From: JADGRF01 sp036382515
GTDB lineage: Bacteria > Myxococcota_A > Polyangia > Polyangiales > JAFGIB01
Assembly: GCA_036382515.1 (NCBI GenBank)
Contig: DASVHQ010000102.1
Coordinates: forward strand, 19,536-83,535
DNA: 64,000 bases
Reading direction: 5' to 3'
In this document: positions 18,602 to 26,498 of the stretch, piece by piece
How the letters are laid out: each line of letters opens with the position of its first letter
Position numbering within the stretch: position 1 is the first letter of the stretch
Made by a program: the position numbers and the translations under genes
The notes under the pieces: model-generated
Seen by the model: only the letters and a program-made list of their open reading frames with translations
What the model was told of the DNA's origin: nothing
The model's database searches: none

Positions 18602-19357
18602 GTGTCCTGTGCGTTTCGCAGCAACTGGCTGTGCTTGGCGCTGATCGCCGCCGCGGGCTGCGGCGCGAGCAGGCCTGCGCTCAACGCCCCGGTTTGGCCT
18701 GCGCAGCCCGCTGCGCCGCTCGTGGCGCAGACCGTGGCAGCAGCCGAGCCGCCCGTGCCGCGTCCGACCGTGAAGATCAAAGGTCTGTCCGGCACGCTCA
18801 ACAAAGACGACGTGCATCAGACGATGGACGAGCGGCAGCCCGCGCTCGACGGCTGCATCGGCGAGAGCCGCAAGCGCCTGCGCTGGGTCAGCGGCACGAT
18901 CCGCTTTGCCTTCAAGGTCGCAGCCGATGGCCACGTCGACGAGGTCTACGCAACCGAATCGAGCATCGGCCATCGAGCGCTCGAGCAGTGCATCACCGAC
19001 GTGGTGGCGACGACGATCTTCCCCAAGCCCGCGGGCCTGGCCACAGCCAAGTTCGAGTGGGGGTTGACGGTCGATCCCGCGAATGGTCGCCTGCCCGACG
19101 ACTTCGATGCGGATCGCCTCGAGCCGCTGCTGCGCAAGCACGTGGCAAAGATCTTCCGCACCTGCAAGGTGCGGCGTCCCCGCGAGCGGTTCCAGGTGAC
19201 GGCCTACATCGCCCCTGACGGCCGCGTGCTATCCGCGGGCGCCGTGCCGAACCTGCCGCGCGCAGCGGACAAGGTGGGCTGCGTGCTCGATGAGCTCAGC
19301 AACCTGCGCATGCCCAGGCCCCGACGCTGCGCGAAGGTGGCCTTCGAGCTGCGCTGA
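18602..19357 (+). CDS. Lipoprotein with two AgmX/PglI-type domains
   Basis: A 251-residue protein starting with GTG. The signal peptide ends in the lipobox AAGC (Cys20). A short Pro/Ala linker precedes an AgmX/PglI (TonB-C-like) domain, about 55-140: VHQTMDERQPALDGCIGES, then FKVAADGHVDEVYATES and CITDVVATTIFPKP. A second, poorer copy follows (LRKHVAKIFRTCKVRR, APDGRVLSAGAVP, CVLDELSNLRMPRP). The paired cysteines of each copy probably form disulfides. It is likely a periplasmic or outer-membrane lipoprotein of unknown partner. It lies 69 bp after the HTH gene, and its 3' end faces the 19428-20495 gene. Confidence 0.72.
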   Translation: MSCAFRSNWLCLALIAAAGCGASRPALNAPVWPAQPAAPLVAQTVAAAEPPVPRPTVKIKGLSGTLNKDDVHQTMDERQPALDGCIGESRKRLRWVSGTIRFAFKVAADGHVDEVYATESSIGHRALEQCITDVVATTIFPKPAGLATAKFEWGLTVDPANGRLPDDFDADRLEPLLRKHVAKIFRTCKVRRPRERFQVTAYIAPDGRVLSAGAVPNLPRAADKVGCVLDELSNLRMPRPRRCAKVAFELR

Positions 19358-19427
19358 ACGTTGCCGGCGCGGGACGCCGCCGAATTGCCAGGTGTGGGTC
19401 GCAGCCGACGGGCTTCGCCGCGTCAGC

Positions 19428-20495
19428 TCACTTCTTCTTGCCGCCGAGCGGATCCGCGAGCAGGCCGTCCAGGAAGTCGTTGTCGAGCGCGGGCTTGCCG
19501 CCCTTGGCGGCCGGCGCGGGGGCTTCCTCGGCGGGCGCTTCGTCAGCAGCGGCGGGCGCAGGCGCGGTGGCAGCGGCGGCGCTGGGCTTGGCAGCGGCCG
19601 CCACGGCCCTGGGCGCAGGCGCAGCGGCCTTGGCGCCGCCCGACGGCGCGCCGACGTCTGGTGCGGGTGCCGATGCCGCGGCCACTTCCATCTTCTGCTT
19701 GCGCTCCTCGAACACGGCTTTCTGGCGCGCGAGGTAGGCTTCGCGCTGCAAACGATACGCTTCCTTCTGCGAGGCACCGGCAGCTACCGGCTGCGAGCGT
19801 GCCGCCATCGGCTGCGGGCGTGCCGCCATCGGCTGCGCAGTGAAGGTCGCACGAGCGGTCGGCGCGGGCGTGGGGCCGTACGCAGGCGCCGGGCGCTGCG
19901 GCGCGGTGGCGGCATAGGTGGCGGTGGCCGGAGCCGCGCCGAATCGACCGCCTCCGAAATGCGAGCCGCCCGACGCGGGCGCTGCGGCCACCGCGGTCTG
20001 AGGGTGCGCAGCAAAGCTCGGAGCGGCAGAGGCCGGCGCGCCACCACCGGCATTGCGTGCGTCGGCGACCGTGGTGTTGCCGGCGGCGGCGACCAGGGCC
20101 TCGCACTCGGGCGTGGTCGCGCCCGTGTCGCGCACGCAAGCGGCGATCGCGCCTGGCTTCGGAGCGAAGAGCGCTGTGAGGGCCCACTCGTTGAGCCCGG
20201 CGTAGAGCCGCAGCCGCACCTTCGCGGCGGACATCGTGTCGGGCGGGACGGCCGCATGGAACATCGACTGGCTCAGGGCCACACGCAGCGGATCGTTGGC
20301 TTGTGCCAGCGCGTCGGCCGACCTGGCCATGCGCTGCGAGAGCTTCGCGACCAGGCGCTTGGCTCCGGCCGCGGGCAGACCGCCATGGGCCTGCAGGCGC
20401 TGAGTGACGGCGGCGTCCTCGGCCTGCGCGGGCGCGCTGACCGCAGCGGCGATCGACAGCAGGACCAACACGAGCACGGTTCGCGATGCGGACAT
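19428..20495 (-). CDS. Secreted Ala/Pro-rich protein of unknown function
   Basis: A 355-residue protein with a signal peptide cleaved after about residue 25 (SAPAQA). Residues 26-130 form a compact helical region with two cysteines (IAACVRDTGATTPECEAL), probably disulfide-bonded. The remainder is low complexity: Ala/Pro/Gly-rich, a repeated QPMAARPQPMAARSQ stretch, a charged helix (KEAYRLQREAYLARQKAVF), then an Ala-rich tail ending in GGKKK. I chose the ATG at 20495 because GGAG lies 6 nt before it; a longer frame upstream lacks support. I do not recognise a family. It may be a periplasmic spacer or surface protein. Confidence 0.65.
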   Translation of the reverse strand: MSASRTVLVLVLLSIAAAVSAPAQAEDAAVTQRLQAHGGLPAAGAKRLVAKLSQRMARSADALAQANDPLRVALSQSMFHAAVPPDTMSAAKVRLRLYAGLNEWALTALFAPKPGAIAACVRDTGATTPECEALVAAAGNTTVADARNAGGGAPASAAPSFAAHPQTAVAAAPASGGSHFGGGRFGAAPATATYAATAPQRPAPAYGPTPAPTARATFTAQPMAARPQPMAARSQPVAAGASQKEAYRLQREAYLARQKAVFEERKQKMEVAAASAPAPDVGAPSGGAKAAAPAPRAVAAAAKPSAAAATAPAPAAADEAPAEEAPAPAAKGGKPALDNDFLDGLLADPLGGKKK

Positions 20496-20810
20496 TGAGA
20501 ACTCCATTCCACCGACGCGGAGGCCCGGCGATGAGCCGCGCCGGGTGCACAGGCAGCCTGTGCGCGGTGGTGTACACAATTCGTACAGAGTGATCGCCTT
20601 CCGTTCAACCCAATCCAGGGACAATTCGTGCAAGTCGGGCGCCGAGCGGCGCGGCGGGGACGGCCCGCTCGCCCTGCCATTCAGCCGACGGCGCTCGACC
20701 AGTCACAGGTAAGTACCTAGGAACGCGAGGGAATGTGGCGAAGCTAGGGCACCGGAGGAGCACCCGGCGGCGCTGGCCTGGACGGCACCGCACGATCGGC
20801 CGGCGGCAGG
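20496..20810. other. Intergenic region upstream of the secreted protein gene
   Basis: No gene is supported here. On the minus strand it must hold the promoter of the secreted protein gene. A TTGAAC/TACGAA pair with 17-bp spacing is visible but weak. It contains a near-perfect 17-bp palindrome (GCACAGGC-A-GCCTGTGC, 20547-20563) and an inverted repeat TGTAC/GTACA (20571-20587), either of which could be an operator or part of a leader hairpin. The rest is featureless GC-rich sequence up to the MITE-like element. Confidence 0.45.
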
Positions 20811-20979
20811 CTAGGAGCCTGTCGGAGAGAGCCGGACCGAGGGCTTCGAGTCGATTCTCGAGACAGGTGCTTGTGCGAAACCGCAGCAATACTGCGTGGT
20901 ATTTTGAGGATTTCGCACAAGCAGATGTCCGAGAAGCGGCCGAAGACCGACGGGAGCGCTTTCTCCGACAGGCTCCTAG
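20811..20979. mobile_element. MITE-like element with terminal inverted repeats and CTAG target duplication
   Basis: A 161-bp element (20815-20975) is flanked on both sides by CTAG (20811-20814 and 20976-20979), as a 4-bp target duplication. The ends are inverted repeats: GAGCCTGTCGGAGAGAGC at the left matches the right end with one mismatch. Most of the interior is also a long imperfect palindrome; TGCTTGTGCGAAA (20868-20880) and its complement (20911-20923) bracket a small inner hairpin. It has no transposase and no believable ORF. This is the structure of a non-autonomous element mobilised in trans by an IS with like ends. The right CTAG contains the meaB stop codon. Confidence 0.75.
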
Positions 20980-21977
20980 CTGGCGCGCACGACGGCGAAG
21001 TAGCGGTCGCCGAGCCCGGCGGCGGCACCGATCGGGGTGGCGCCCTGCTCGATCAGCTGACCGGCCAGCGCCAAGACGGCGTCGCGGCCGCCGAGCGTGT
21101 CGAGCGCGTGCTCCCCATAGCGGCGGACGAAGAGCGAGGTGGTCCAGGCCACGGCGCCGTGGCGGCGGCGGGCGCTGCGACCGGACGCAGTGCGAGACGC
21201 CAGGTGAGCCTGCAGCGTATCAGCCAACACGTCGATGCCCTGGCGGTCGCGCGCGCTGGTCACGAGCACGGGCAGCTGCCACTGCTCTTGGTCACCGCCG
21301 AGGCCCGCAACGCGGAGCCGATCGAGCGCGCTTTGGAGGTCGCTGGCGGCGCGCTGGGCGAGGCGGCCGTGATCGCCCTTGTTCACCACGATCACGTCGG
21401 GGATCTCCATGATGCCCGCCTTGATGAACTGCAGGACGTCGCCCGAGCCCGGCTGGATCACCAGGCAGACCGTGTCGACGACGTGCTCCACGTCGGTCTC
21501 GGTCTGGCCGACGCCGGTGGTCTCGACGAGCACACGATCGTAAGCGGTGGCGAGTACCTCGACGCCCGCGTTCGCCGCATACGCAAGTCCGCCGGTGTCA
21601 CCTGCCGTGGCGAGCGAGCGCACGAACAGGCCCTCGTCCTGCGGGTCGAAGGCCATGCGCGCGCGGTCGCCGAGCAGCGCGCCACCGGAGCGCAGGCTGG
21701 AGGGATCGACCGCGAGCACACCCACGCTCAGGCCGCGGCTGCGGTATTCGCGCGCCAGGGCCGCGGTGAGCGTGCTCTTGCCCACGCCGGGCGGGCCGGT
21801 GAGGCCGACGCGATGGCCAAAGCCTTCGAGGCGTTGCCCGCGCAGCGCGCGCAAGAGCGCATCCACGCGTGGGCGTGTCTCGTTGCGACGATCTTCGATC
21901 AGGTTCAGCGCGGCCGCGACGGCCACCTTGTCGGCCGCGGCGACCGCTTGCGCGAGCTCGCTCTCAGTGCGCGGCAT
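20976..21977 (-). CDS. meaB: MeaB, GTPase chaperone of the B12-dependent mutase
   Basis: A 333-residue P-loop G3E-type GTPase (MeaB/ArgK/MMAA). Walker A is GPPGVGKS (61-68), followed by VDPSSLRSGGALLGDRARM, ETTGVGQTE (switch), and NKGD (guanine specificity). It protects and helps reload adenosylcobalamin in acyl-CoA mutases. Its start overlaps the end of ecm by 14 bp, so it is translated with the mutase it should serve. The last codons (VVRAS) run into TAG, which is the CTAG target duplication of the MITE-like element, so the C-terminus may have been trimmed or altered by the insertion. Length is within the family range. Confidence 0.93.
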   Translation of the reverse strand: MPRTESELAQAVAAADKVAVAAALNLIEDRRNETRPRVDALLRALRGQRLEGFGHRVGLTGPPGVGKSTLTAALAREYRSRGLSVGVLAVDPSSLRSGGALLGDRARMAFDPQDEGLFVRSLATAGDTGGLAYAANAGVEVLATAYDRVLVETTGVGQTETDVEHVVDTVCLVIQPGSGDVLQFIKAGIMEIPDVIVVNKGDHGRLAQRAASDLQSALDRLRVAGLGGDQEQWQLPVLVTSARDRQGIDVLADTLQAHLASRTASGRSARRRHGAVAWTTSLFVRRYGEHALDTLGGRDAVLALAGQLIEQGATPIGAAAGLGDRYFAVVRAS

Positions 21978-24162
21978 GGGGCCTGCTGGCCTTGGCCACC
22001 AGCTCGACGAGGTCGCTCATGATGGTGTTGAGCGCGAAGTCCTTGGGCGTGTACACGCGGGCCACACCCTTGGCTTCGAGCACGCGCGCGTCGGCCTCGG
22101 GGATGATGCCGCCGACCACCACGGGCACATGCGACAGGCCCTTCGCGCGCAGTTGCTCGACGATCTGTGGCACGAGCGACAGGTGCGAGCCGCTGAGGAT
22201 CGAGATGCCGATCACGTGCACGCCTTCCTCGATGGCAGAGGCCACGATCTGCTCGGGCGTGACGCGGATGCCTTCGTAGACCACCTCGAAGCCGACGTCG
22301 CGCGCCTTGAGCGCGATCTGCTCGGCGCCGTTGCTGTGGCCGTCGAGGCCGGGCTTGCCGACCAGCATCTTGGGCCGACGACCGAGCTCCTTGGTGAGAC
22401 CCGCGATGCGCGTGCGCAGCGTCTCGACGCTGTCTTTACCGCCGGTGGCGGCGCCGGCTTGATCGAGGCGCGCACCCGACACGCCTGTGGGCGCGCGGTA
22501 TTCGCCGATCACGTCGCGCAACGCCGCAGCCCACTCGCCGGTGGTCACGCCGACCTTCGCAGCCTCGATCGAGGGCGGCATGATGTTGTCGCCCTTCTCC
22601 ACCGCGACGCGCAGCTTGGCCAGCGCTGCCTTCACGGCAGCGTCGTCACGGCCGGCACGCCACTGCTTGAGCGCCGTGATCGCGGCCTGTTCGACCTTCG
22701 GGTCGACCGTCATGATGGCGTTGTCCAGGTCCTTGGTGAGCGGGCACTCGGCCGTCTCGGTGAACTTGTTGACGCCTACAACAATTTGTTGTGCGGTCTC
22801 GATGGCGCGGATGCGCGCGGCATTCGACTCGACCAGGCGCTGCTTCAGGTAGCCGCTCTCCACGGCCTCGATCACGCCGCCGCGAGTCTCGATGTCCTGG
22901 ATCTCGCGGTAGGCCGCGTCGACCATCTTCTGTACCTGCGCCTCGATCACGCGCGAACCCTCGAACAGGTCTTCGTACTCGAGCAGGTCGCTCTCGAACG
23001 CCAGGATCTGCTGCGCGCGCAGCGACCACTGCTGGTCCCACGGACGCGGCAGGCCGAGCGCCTCGTTCCAGGCCGGCAGCTGCAGGGCACGGGCGCGCGC
23101 GTCTTTGCTCAGCGTGACGCCCAGCATCTCGAGCACGATGCGCAAGATGTTGTTCTCGGGCTGCGGCTCGGTCAGGCCCAGCGAGTTGACCTGAACGCCG
23201 TAGCGAAAGCGGCGCAAGGTCTCGTCTTCGACGCCGTAGCGCTCCTTGGTGATGCGGTCCCACAGCTGGGTGAACGCGCGCATCTTGCACATCTCTTCGA
23301 CGAAGCGGATGCCCGCGTTCACGAAGAACGAGATGCGACCGACCACCTTGGGCAGCTCGGAGGCCGGGATCTGACCGCCGTTCTTCACCGCGTCGAGCAC
23401 GGCGATGCCGGTGGACAGCGCGTACGCAAGCTCTTGCACCGGCGTCGCGCCGGCTTCCTGCAGGTGGTAGCTGCAAACGTTGGTGGGGTTCCACTTGGGA
23501 ACTTCGTTCACCGTGTAAGCGATGATGTCGGCCGTGAGCTTGAGCGAAGCCGCGGGCGGGAAGATGTAGGTGCCGCGAGACAGGTACTCTTTGACGAGGT
23601 CGTTCTGGGTGGTGCCCTGCAGGAGCTTCTTGTCGACGCCCTGTTCCTCGGCCACGGCGATGTAGAGCGCGAGCAACCAGGGGGCCGTCGCGTTGATGGT
23701 CATCGAGGTGTTCATCTGGTCGAGCGGCAGACCCGAGAACAGGGCCCGCATGTCGCCGATGTGCGACACCGGCACGCCTACCTTGCCAACCTCGCCGCGT
23801 GACAACAGGTGATCGGGGTCGTAGCCGGTCTGCGTGGGCAGGTCGAAGGCCACCGACAGGCCGGTCTGGCCCTTTTGCAGGTTGGTCCGGTAGAGTTCGT
23901 TGGACTTGGTGGCGGTGCTGTGACCCGCGTAGGTACGCATGATCCAGGGGCGTTCACGCCGCTTGTTCGATCCGCCGGGAGCCGCAGGCTGCGCGGCGGA
24001 CTTGTCACTCTTCGCTCCACCGAGAGCCGCAGGCTGCTCGGTGGACTTGTCACTCTTGGCTCCGCCGAGAGCCGCAGGCTGCGCGGCGGACTTGTCGCTC
24101 TTGGCTCCACCGAGAGCCGCAGGCTGCTCGGCGGACTTGTGACTAACGGGCTTGCTTGACAC
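21964..24162 (-). CDS. ecm: Ethylmalonyl-CoA mutase (MeaA-type, B12-dependent)
   Basis: A 732-residue adenosylcobalamin-dependent mutase converting ethylmalonyl-CoA to methylsuccinyl-CoA. The catalytic barrel starts at RPWIMRTYAGHSTA (about 70), with GLSVAFDLPTQTGYD and MNTSMTINATAPWLLALYIAVAEEQG, which fit the ethylmalonyl-CoA mutase branch better than methylmalonyl-CoA mutase. The C-terminal B12 domain has the DGHSNG (DxHxxG) histidine, SILSGSH and VVVGGIIP. Unusually, residues 9-68 are four 15-residue repeats (KSA-QPAALGGAKSD) encoded by an array of hairpins. A GTG start at 24162 is supported by GGAGAGG 8 nt upstream, so the repeats are translated. It overlaps meaB and is divergent from mcd. 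Confidence 0.9.
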   Translation of the reverse strand: MSSKPVSHKSAEQPAALGGAKSDKSAAQPAALGGAKSDKSTEQPAALGGAKSDKSAAQPAAPGGSNKRRERPWIMRTYAGHSTATKSNELYRTNLQKGQTGLSVAFDLPTQTGYDPDHLLSRGEVGKVGVPVSHIGDMRALFSGLPLDQMNTSMTINATAPWLLALYIAVAEEQGVDKKLLQGTTQNDLVKEYLSRGTYIFPPAASLKLTADIIAYTVNEVPKWNPTNVCSYHLQEAGATPVQELAYALSTGIAVLDAVKNGGQIPASELPKVVGRISFFVNAGIRFVEEMCKMRAFTQLWDRITKERYGVEDETLRRFRYGVQVNSLGLTEPQPENNILRIVLEMLGVTLSKDARARALQLPAWNEALGLPRPWDQQWSLRAQQILAFESDLLEYEDLFEGSRVIEAQVQKMVDAAYREIQDIETRGGVIEAVESGYLKQRLVESNAARIRAIETAQQIVVGVNKFTETAECPLTKDLDNAIMTVDPKVEQAAITALKQWRAGRDDAAVKAALAKLRVAVEKGDNIMPPSIEAAKVGVTTGEWAAALRDVIGEYRAPTGVSGARLDQAGAATGGKDSVETLRTRIAGLTKELGRRPKMLVGKPGLDGHSNGAEQIALKARDVGFEVVYEGIRVTPEQIVASAIEEGVHVIGISILSGSHLSLVPQIVEQLRAKGLSHVPVVVGGIIPEADARVLEAKGVARVYTPKDFALNTIMSDLVELVAKASRPHAAH
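23959..24138 (-). repeat. Array of four REP-like hairpins inside the 5' end of ecm
   Basis: Four 45-bp units run in tandem, each holding a 30-nt hairpin (23971-24000, 24016-24045, 24061-24090, 24106-24135). In each, outer arms of 7-9 bp (TCCACCGAG with CTCGGTGGA, or TCCGCCG with CGGCGGA) enclose an inner AGCC-GCA-GGCT stem. Between units the outer arms change together (A-T to G-C, and one G-U in mRNA sense), so pairing is conserved while sequence varies. The unit length is a multiple of three, which keeps ecm in frame. Confidence 0.85.
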
Positions 24163-24235
24163 GAGCGGGTCCTCTCCGGTACGGGGCCGTGCTATCGCAC
24201 ATCCAAAGCCCTCGTCCTAGGCCTTTAGCGCGCTT

Positions 24236-24260
24236 TTGGCGCCAAGTCACAAGCGGTGAC
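24236..24260. promoter_or_regulatory. Two adjacent palindromes between divergent ecm and mcd
   Basis: TTGGCGCCAA (24236-24245) is a perfect 10-bp palindrome. It directly abuts GTCAC-aagcg-GTGAC (24246-24260), a 5-5-5 inverted repeat. They lie near the middle of the 164-bp region between the start codons of ecm and mcd, so a regulator bound here could control both directions of the ethylmalonyl-CoA genes. The regulator is not identified. Confidence 0.45.
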
Positions 24261-24326
24261 GGGTTACACGACGGGCCACGGATTGAGCCACACCCTCACG
24301 CGATTTCAACGGGAGAAGCACTCACC

Positions 24327-25937
24327 ATGCAACGGGTCGTAGACGCCATCGCCGAGCTTTACCAGCGCGCCCTCACGCAGCTGCGCGCGCAAGTCATGGA
24401 CAACGGCAAGCTGAACCGCGGCAAGCTGGAGGCGCGGCAAGTGGCTGCCCACGGCCTGGCGTATCTCGCGACCGAGCTGGAGGCTGCGCGGCAGCTGGCC
24501 GCGTGGTCGGAGCGCGTCGGCGGTGACTACGAGCGCCGCATCGCAACCACGTACGTGGGCGAAGTGGCCCGCAGCGTGGCCAGCGCGATCGATCTGGGCG
24601 CCTGCGAGTCGGTGGACATCCACGAGCTGGGCGTGACCGACGCCGACCTCGCCGCGACCGTGCGCGCACCGGCGGTGCTGTCGTTCATCGCGGAGCACGC
24701 GAACACCGCGAGCTACCTGGCGATCGCCAAGCACGCCAAGGACCATGGCTACGGAGCGCTGGGCCTCGGTGACAGCACGCTCGAAGACATCCGCCTGCAG
24801 TTCGCGCGCTTCACCGACCAGGAGGTGATCCCGCGCGCACAGGAAGTGCATCGCAAGGACGTGCTCATCCCCATGGAGATCCTCTCGCAGATGAGCGAGA
24901 TGGGCGTGTTCGGGCTGACCATCCCCGAAGCGCTCGGCGGCCTCGGCTTGGGCAAAGTCGCGATGTGTGTCGTGACCGAAGAGCTGTCACGCGGCTACAT
25001 CGGCGTTGGCTCGCTCGGCACGCGCTCGGAGATCGCAGCCGAGCTGATCATGGGCGGCGGCACCGAAGCGCAGAAGCAGGAATGGCTGCCCAAGCTCGCC
25101 TCGGGCGAGGTGTTGCCCACGGCGGTGTTCACCGAGCCGAACAACGGCTCGGACCTGGCGCACATCACGGCGCGTGCCGTGAAGCAGCCCGATGGCTCGT
25201 ACCTGGTCACCGGCGCCAAGACCTGGATCACGCATGCGGTGCGCACCGATCTGATGACACTGCTCGCGCGCACCAATCCGCAGGACGACGGCGCCAACGG
25301 CCTGTCGATGTTCCTCGCGCCCAAGACGCGCGGCCAGGACATTCCCGGCAAGGAATTCGTGGACGCGGGCCTGACTGGCACCGAGATCAAGGTGCTCGGC
25401 TACCGCGGCATGAAGGAGTACGAGCTGTCGTTCGACAACTTCGTGTTGCCGGCGGGCTCGCTGCTCGGTGGCGTGGAGGGCAAGGCGTTCCGCCAGCTGA
25501 TGATCACCTTCGAGAGCGCACGCATCCAGACGGCGGCACGCGGCGTGGGCGTGGCGCAGGCGGCGTTGAACGAGGCCATGCGCTACGCACACGAGCGCGT
25601 GCAGTTCGGCAAGCCGATTGCGGAGTTCGGTCGCGTGGGGCGCAAGCTCGGACGCATGGTCGTGCGCGTGCAAGCGGCGCGTCAGCTGACTTACTTCGCC
25701 GCGCGCGAGAAGGACAAGGATCGGCGCTGCGATCTGGAAGCCGGCATGGCCAAGTTGCTCGCAACGCGTGCAGCCTGGGAAGGCGCGGACGCGGACGTCC
25801 AGGTGCACGGCGGCAACGGCTTCGCCGAAGAGTACACGGCGTCGCGCTTGCTCGTGGATGCGCGCGTGCTGTCGATCTTCGAGGGCGCCAACGAGATTCA
25901 GGCGGACGTGATCGCTCGGCGCTTGCTCGAGGGTTGA
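24327..25937 (+). CDS. mcd: (2S)-methylsuccinyl-CoA dehydrogenase
   Basis: A 536-residue FAD enzyme oxidising (2S)-methylsuccinyl-CoA to mesaconyl-CoA. The C-terminal two thirds form an acyl-CoA dehydrogenase (MGVFGLTIPEALGGLGL, TAVFTEPNNGSDLA, ITHAVRTDLMTLLART, QVHGGNGFAEEY, IFEGANEIQADVIARRLL). The about 150-residue helical N-terminal extension is typical of Mcd and absent from short-chain acyl-CoA dehydrogenases. The ATG at 24327 has GGGAGAAG 8 nt upstream. It faces away from ecm-meaB, whose product supplies its substrate, and mch, 6 kb away, uses its product. Electrons would pass to ETF, which is not encoded here. Confidence 0.9.
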   Translation: MQRVVDAIAELYQRALTQLRAQVMDNGKLNRGKLEARQVAAHGLAYLATELEAARQLAAWSERVGGDYERRIATTYVGEVARSVASAIDLGACESVDIHELGVTDADLAATVRAPAVLSFIAEHANTASYLAIAKHAKDHGYGALGLGDSTLEDIRLQFARFTDQEVIPRAQEVHRKDVLIPMEILSQMSEMGVFGLTIPEALGGLGLGKVAMCVVTEELSRGYIGVGSLGTRSEIAAELIMGGGTEAQKQEWLPKLASGEVLPTAVFTEPNNGSDLAHITARAVKQPDGSYLVTGAKTWITHAVRTDLMTLLARTNPQDDGANGLSMFLAPKTRGQDIPGKEFVDAGLTGTEIKVLGYRGMKEYELSFDNFVLPAGSLLGGVEGKAFRQLMITFESARIQTAARGVGVAQAALNEAMRYAHERVQFGKPIAEFGRVGRKLGRMVVRVQAARQLTYFAAREKDKDRRCDLEAGMAKLLATRAAWEGADADVQVHGGNGFAEEYTASRLLVDARVLSIFEGANEIQADVIARRLLEG

Positions 25938-26498
25938 GTCGCGGGCGGCAGAGCGACAGGCAGAGGCAGACCGAGACTGGCGCTGGCTGAACGGCTCTGC
26001 GGGGCTCGCGATGACTGGAGGTCGCGTCGGTCGCGATCACCAGTGGGCGCGTGGCTCGCGATGACTTGGGCACGCGTCGCTCGTGAGCGTACGCGGAGCT
26101 GCCACGTAACGCGGCGGCGCTTGGCACGCGTGTACGAGATCGACTCGCGCGGCGTGCGCAAACGCTGGCGACCCTCCCTCCCAACACGCTCCAATCGCCA
26201 TGTCGACGTCCGCGCGGCGGAGCATCGGCAGCAGTCACTGCGAGCAACCGCGTCGGCGGCGTCCGACGACAACACTTGCTGCGACGTCCCGCCGCCTGCT
26301 CACTCAGCCATGGCATTGAAGCGCTTGGGGTCGGCAGGTTGCGATGATTGCCTAGTCTTGTAAGCCGGCTGCCTTCCGCGCGCCCTTCCCGGGACCCCCC
26401 AGGCGCCGTGCAACCACCAGGCTCCCTCTGCCTCTGGCCCCTCCTTCCACCCGTCCCCAGAACAAGCGCGCCTGATATAGTCGCGCGCAAACGAACGC
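25938..26498. other. 561-bp gene-free region with a diverged direct repeat
   Basis: No convincing gene is present; the open frames lack family features. Two copies of a roughly 36-bp sequence starting GGCTCGCGATGACT (26003-26038 and 26053-26088) occur with a 50-bp period; the first 14 bp are identical and the rest partly so. The reverse complement (AGTCATCGCGAGCC) recalls the short dispersed repeats seen in many bacterial genomes. The right end holds an extended -10 promoter for the TPR gene. Otherwise I see nothing. Confidence 0.5.
26473..26481 (+). promoter_or_regulatory. Extended -10 promoter for the giant TPR genes
   Basis: TG-A-TATAGT is an extended -10 element with a 5/6 match to TATAAT. 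It lies 17 bp before the ATG at 26499, so transcription would start near 26488, leaving a leader of about 11 nt. No matching -35 is seen, which is tolerable for the extended class. Confidence 0.4.

Noticed and set aside
23959..24138. CRISPR array
   Set aside because: The units have no unique spacers, are in frame with ecm and are hairpins repeated in tandem.
21964..24162. Reading the mutase as methylmalonyl-CoA mutase
   Set aside because: The YAGHSTA and LPTQTGYD motifs and the neighbouring mch and mcd genes fit ethylmalonyl-CoA mutase better; methylmalonyl-CoA mutases differ at these positions.
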